Shown one piece after another: positions 33,056 to 34,385 of a stretch of 34,385 nt of DNA. Positions within the stretch are counted from its first letter, which is position 1. The number at the start of each line of letters is the position of its first letter. This DNA is from Sulfuricurvum sp. (GTDB taxonomy: Bacteria; Campylobacterota; Campylobacteria; Campylobacterales; Sulfurimonadaceae), in assembly GCA_022729795.1 (NCBI GenBank), contig DZBD01000009.1, positions 1 to 34,385 of the forward strand, read 5' to 3'. Position numbers and translations under genes: made by a program. A model generated the notes under the pieces. It saw only the letters and a list, made by a program, of their open reading frames with translations. It was not told the DNA's origin and did not search any database.

Positions 33056-33413
33056 GACTACCTACTTATTTTGATATTGTGAGAATATAGCTAAGTATTG
33101 CTTTTTGTACTCTAAAAATTGATTCTAATTGGTAAATTTAAGTGTGTTCAATATTAAAAAAAATAATATGTATTTTACCAATTTATACAATATATACGTT
33201 TGAATTATGAAGGATGAGGAGAGGAGTAAAACAATTGCCAATGTGTTTCATTTAGTAATGTAAATTCTGTGATATTATTGTGATTTAATCATTACGTAAG
33301 AGTGCAAGTCCTATAATTTGCAGTTATTCCGTTGAACTATATTTTAATTTACGTGAGTTATAGTTGTTGCTTATGGGAATTATTGTAATATAAAATAAAA
33401 AGAAGGAGCACGG
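33056..33413. other. 358-base AT-rich divergent intergenic region
   Basis: No gene was found. It lies between the minus-strand LRV-mrp unit and the plus-strand rhodanese and must hold both promoters. AATTGGTAAA (33127-33136) and TTTACCAATT (33174-33183) form a 10-bp inverted repeat separated by 37 bases. Candidate plus-strand -10 elements are TGATATTAT (33270-33278) and TATAAT (33312-33317). A 5' leader of about 100 bases or more would precede the rhodanese. The AAGGAG at about 33402 is the rhodanese ribosome site. No repeat copy, tRNA or riboswitch is recognisable. Confidence 0.5.
33127..33183. repeat. 10-bp inverted repeat in the rhodanese/LRV divergent region
   Basis: AATTGGTAAA and TTTACCAATT are exact complements spaced by 37 AT-rich bases. 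It could be a pair of operator half-sites or a long-looped hairpin. It is closer to the LRV gene than to the rhodanese. Confidence 0.4.
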
Positions 33414-34385
33414 ATGAAAAAATTGCTTAAGACATTAGTTTTTGCTGCAACATTGACATTTACCCCTCTTATGGCCTCAGATGAATATGCAGACAAAAGC
33501 ATTCTTATTTCTGCTGAAGACGCTATTAAGTTAATAGGTAAAAAAGATGTTATGTTTGTTTCGGGAGATGATGAGGATATATATAAACTAGGACATATTA
33601 AAGGTTCTGTTGAGATGTATGCGCACCATTTGCACCATTCAGATATGACAGGAGATATGCACTGTGCACCGCTTTATCGTTGTGTAGATGATGCAGAGAA
33701 GTATATTGGTTCTAAAGGTATTGACAACAATACTTTGGTAATAGCGTATGATGACTTCAAAGGTCCAAATGCGACAGGTGTGTATTCTTTTTTCACAAGT
33801 TACGGACATCAAAATGTAAAAATCCTCAATGGCGGACGTAATGCTATCATGGAAGTTGATCCTGCACAGATAAAGTTTAATGTCATTAAAGATGAACTAA
33901 AAACTGCAAGAGAAAAGGGTAAATCTGCAGAAAAAACACTCAAAGCAGATAAAAAAGCGAATAAATTGACTCCTGCTGAAAAATCGGCACTTGAGGCTAC
34001 GGTAGCAGAAAGTAAAAAAGCACAAAAAGAGATTCAAGCCAAGCTCAATGCTGCGGAGAAAGACTTGCTGGTTGTAAAAGGCGAAGAAGTTGTTGTTCCA
34101 AAAGTGTTCAAAATAGATACAAACAAGTTAGATTTATCAAATATAGCTGAAAAAAATGAAGTAAAACATGCTGTGGATGATATTCTTAAAAATGGAAAAA
34201 ATTCTAAGTTTGTGATTATTGATGCGCGCGGTATGGCAGAAATTATCGGTGAGAGAGTTATGGATAACGTGGCTCGCGGCGGACATATTCCCGGTTCTAC
34301 ATTTGTAGAATGGAATAAGGTTTCCGATATGGACAAGAAAAAATCATTTAAACCGGCTGCAGATTTAAAAGCGCTCTATGAGAGA
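33414..34385 (+). CDS. Secreted two-domain rhodanese (sulfurtransferase), 5' part only
   Basis: An open frame of 324 codons from the ATG with AAGGAG 6 bases upstream to the window edge; it is absent from the ORF track because no stop is reached. A Sec signal peptide (about 1-22) is followed by a first rhodanese-like domain (about 30-150: HIKGSVEM, LVIAYDDF, VKILNGGRNA), a Lys/Ala/Glu-rich helical insert (about 158-222) and a second domain (VIIDARGMAEIIGE, ARGGHIPGS). The catalytic cysteine of two-domain rhodaneses lies near the C-terminus, beyond the window. A periplasmic thiosulfate or polysulfide sulfurtransferase role is plausible in a sulfur oxidiser. The charged insert between domains and the HHLHH cluster at 71-75 are unusual. 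Confidence 0.85.
   Translation, partial: MKKLLKTLVFAATLTFTPLMASDEYADKSILISAEDAIKLIGKKDVMFVSGDDEDIYKLGHIKGSVEMYAHHLHHSDMTGDMHCAPLYRCVDDAEKYIGSKGIDNNTLVIAYDDFKGPNATGVYSFFTSYGHQNVKILNGGRNAIMEVDPAQIKFNVIKDELKTAREKGKSAEKTLKADKKANKLTPAEKSALEATVAESKKAQKEIQAKLNAAEKDLLVVKGEEVVVPKVFKIDTNKLDLSNIAEKNEVKHAVDDILKNGKNSKFVIIDARGMAEIIGERVMDNVARGGHIPGSTFVEWNKVSDMDKKKSFKPAADLKALYER

Overview
The window reads as chromosomal DNA from a Campylobacterota bacterium, most likely a sulfur-oxidising Sulfurimonas/Sulfuricurvum/Sulfurovum-type organism. The base composition is AT-rich. Several gene blocks match orders I know from Helicobacter and Campylobacter: speE-coaE-dapF, rpsT-prfA opposite glmM-lspA, tig-clpP-def-comM, and rnhA-rnc-aroC. 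A secreted rhodanese and a YeiH-type transporter fit sulfur metabolism. The species assignment is inference; no rRNA or tRNA gene is present to anchor it.

Layout. 1-1.9 kb: an exported protein and lipoprotein pair of unknown role. 1.9-5.3 kb: purM (minus), a small DUF2892 membrane protein (minus), then a tightly packed speE-like/coaE/dapF operon. 5.4-8.7 kb: prfA and rpsT (minus) divergent from glmM and lspA (plus). 8.7-13.8 kb: tig, clpP, a degenerate GGDEF protein, def and comM. 13.9-17.4 kb: cobalamin-dependent metH (minus). 17.5-19.7 kb: a lipoprotein and a TraF-like outer-membrane protein. 19.9-22 kb: a catalytically dead serine-recombinase-like DNA-binding protein followed by ccoG. 22.1-26.8 kb: a giant AsmA/DUF748 protein and a YeiH transporter. 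26.9-31 kb: an orphan ORF, a LapB-like TPR/zinc-ribbon protein, rnhA, rnc, aroC and a stand-alone PAS protein. 31-33 kb: a cysteine-free Mrp ATPase and two unknown genes, one with LRV repeats (all minus). 33.4 kb to the end: the 5' part of a two-domain secreted rhodanese that runs off the window and is missing from the ORF track.

The main discovery is a short repeated word. The 10-mer TCCACATGCC, or its complement GGCATGTGGA, occurs exactly 20 times by my manual count, where well under one copy is expected by chance. The extended consensus is about WTCCACATGCCAAGA. Ten copies lie inside genes, in both orientations and in few reading frames. Ten are intergenic, and eight of those form four inverted pairs that make perfect hairpins exactly between convergent genes (lipoprotein/purM, dapF/prfA, comM/metH, PAS/mrp). 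This is the genomic signature of the DNA uptake sequences of Neisseria and Haemophilus (self-DNA recognition in natural transformation, with paired copies doubling as terminators). I know of no such system described in Campylobacterota. The transformation helicase gene comM lies in the window and carries a copy.

Other points worth attention: the dead recombinase with an inverted repeat over its own promoter upstream of ccoG; a GGDEF protein that lost its active site but kept the RxxD inhibitory site; an Mrp protein with no cysteine at all; and a spermidine-synthase homologue without its substrate-binding signature.
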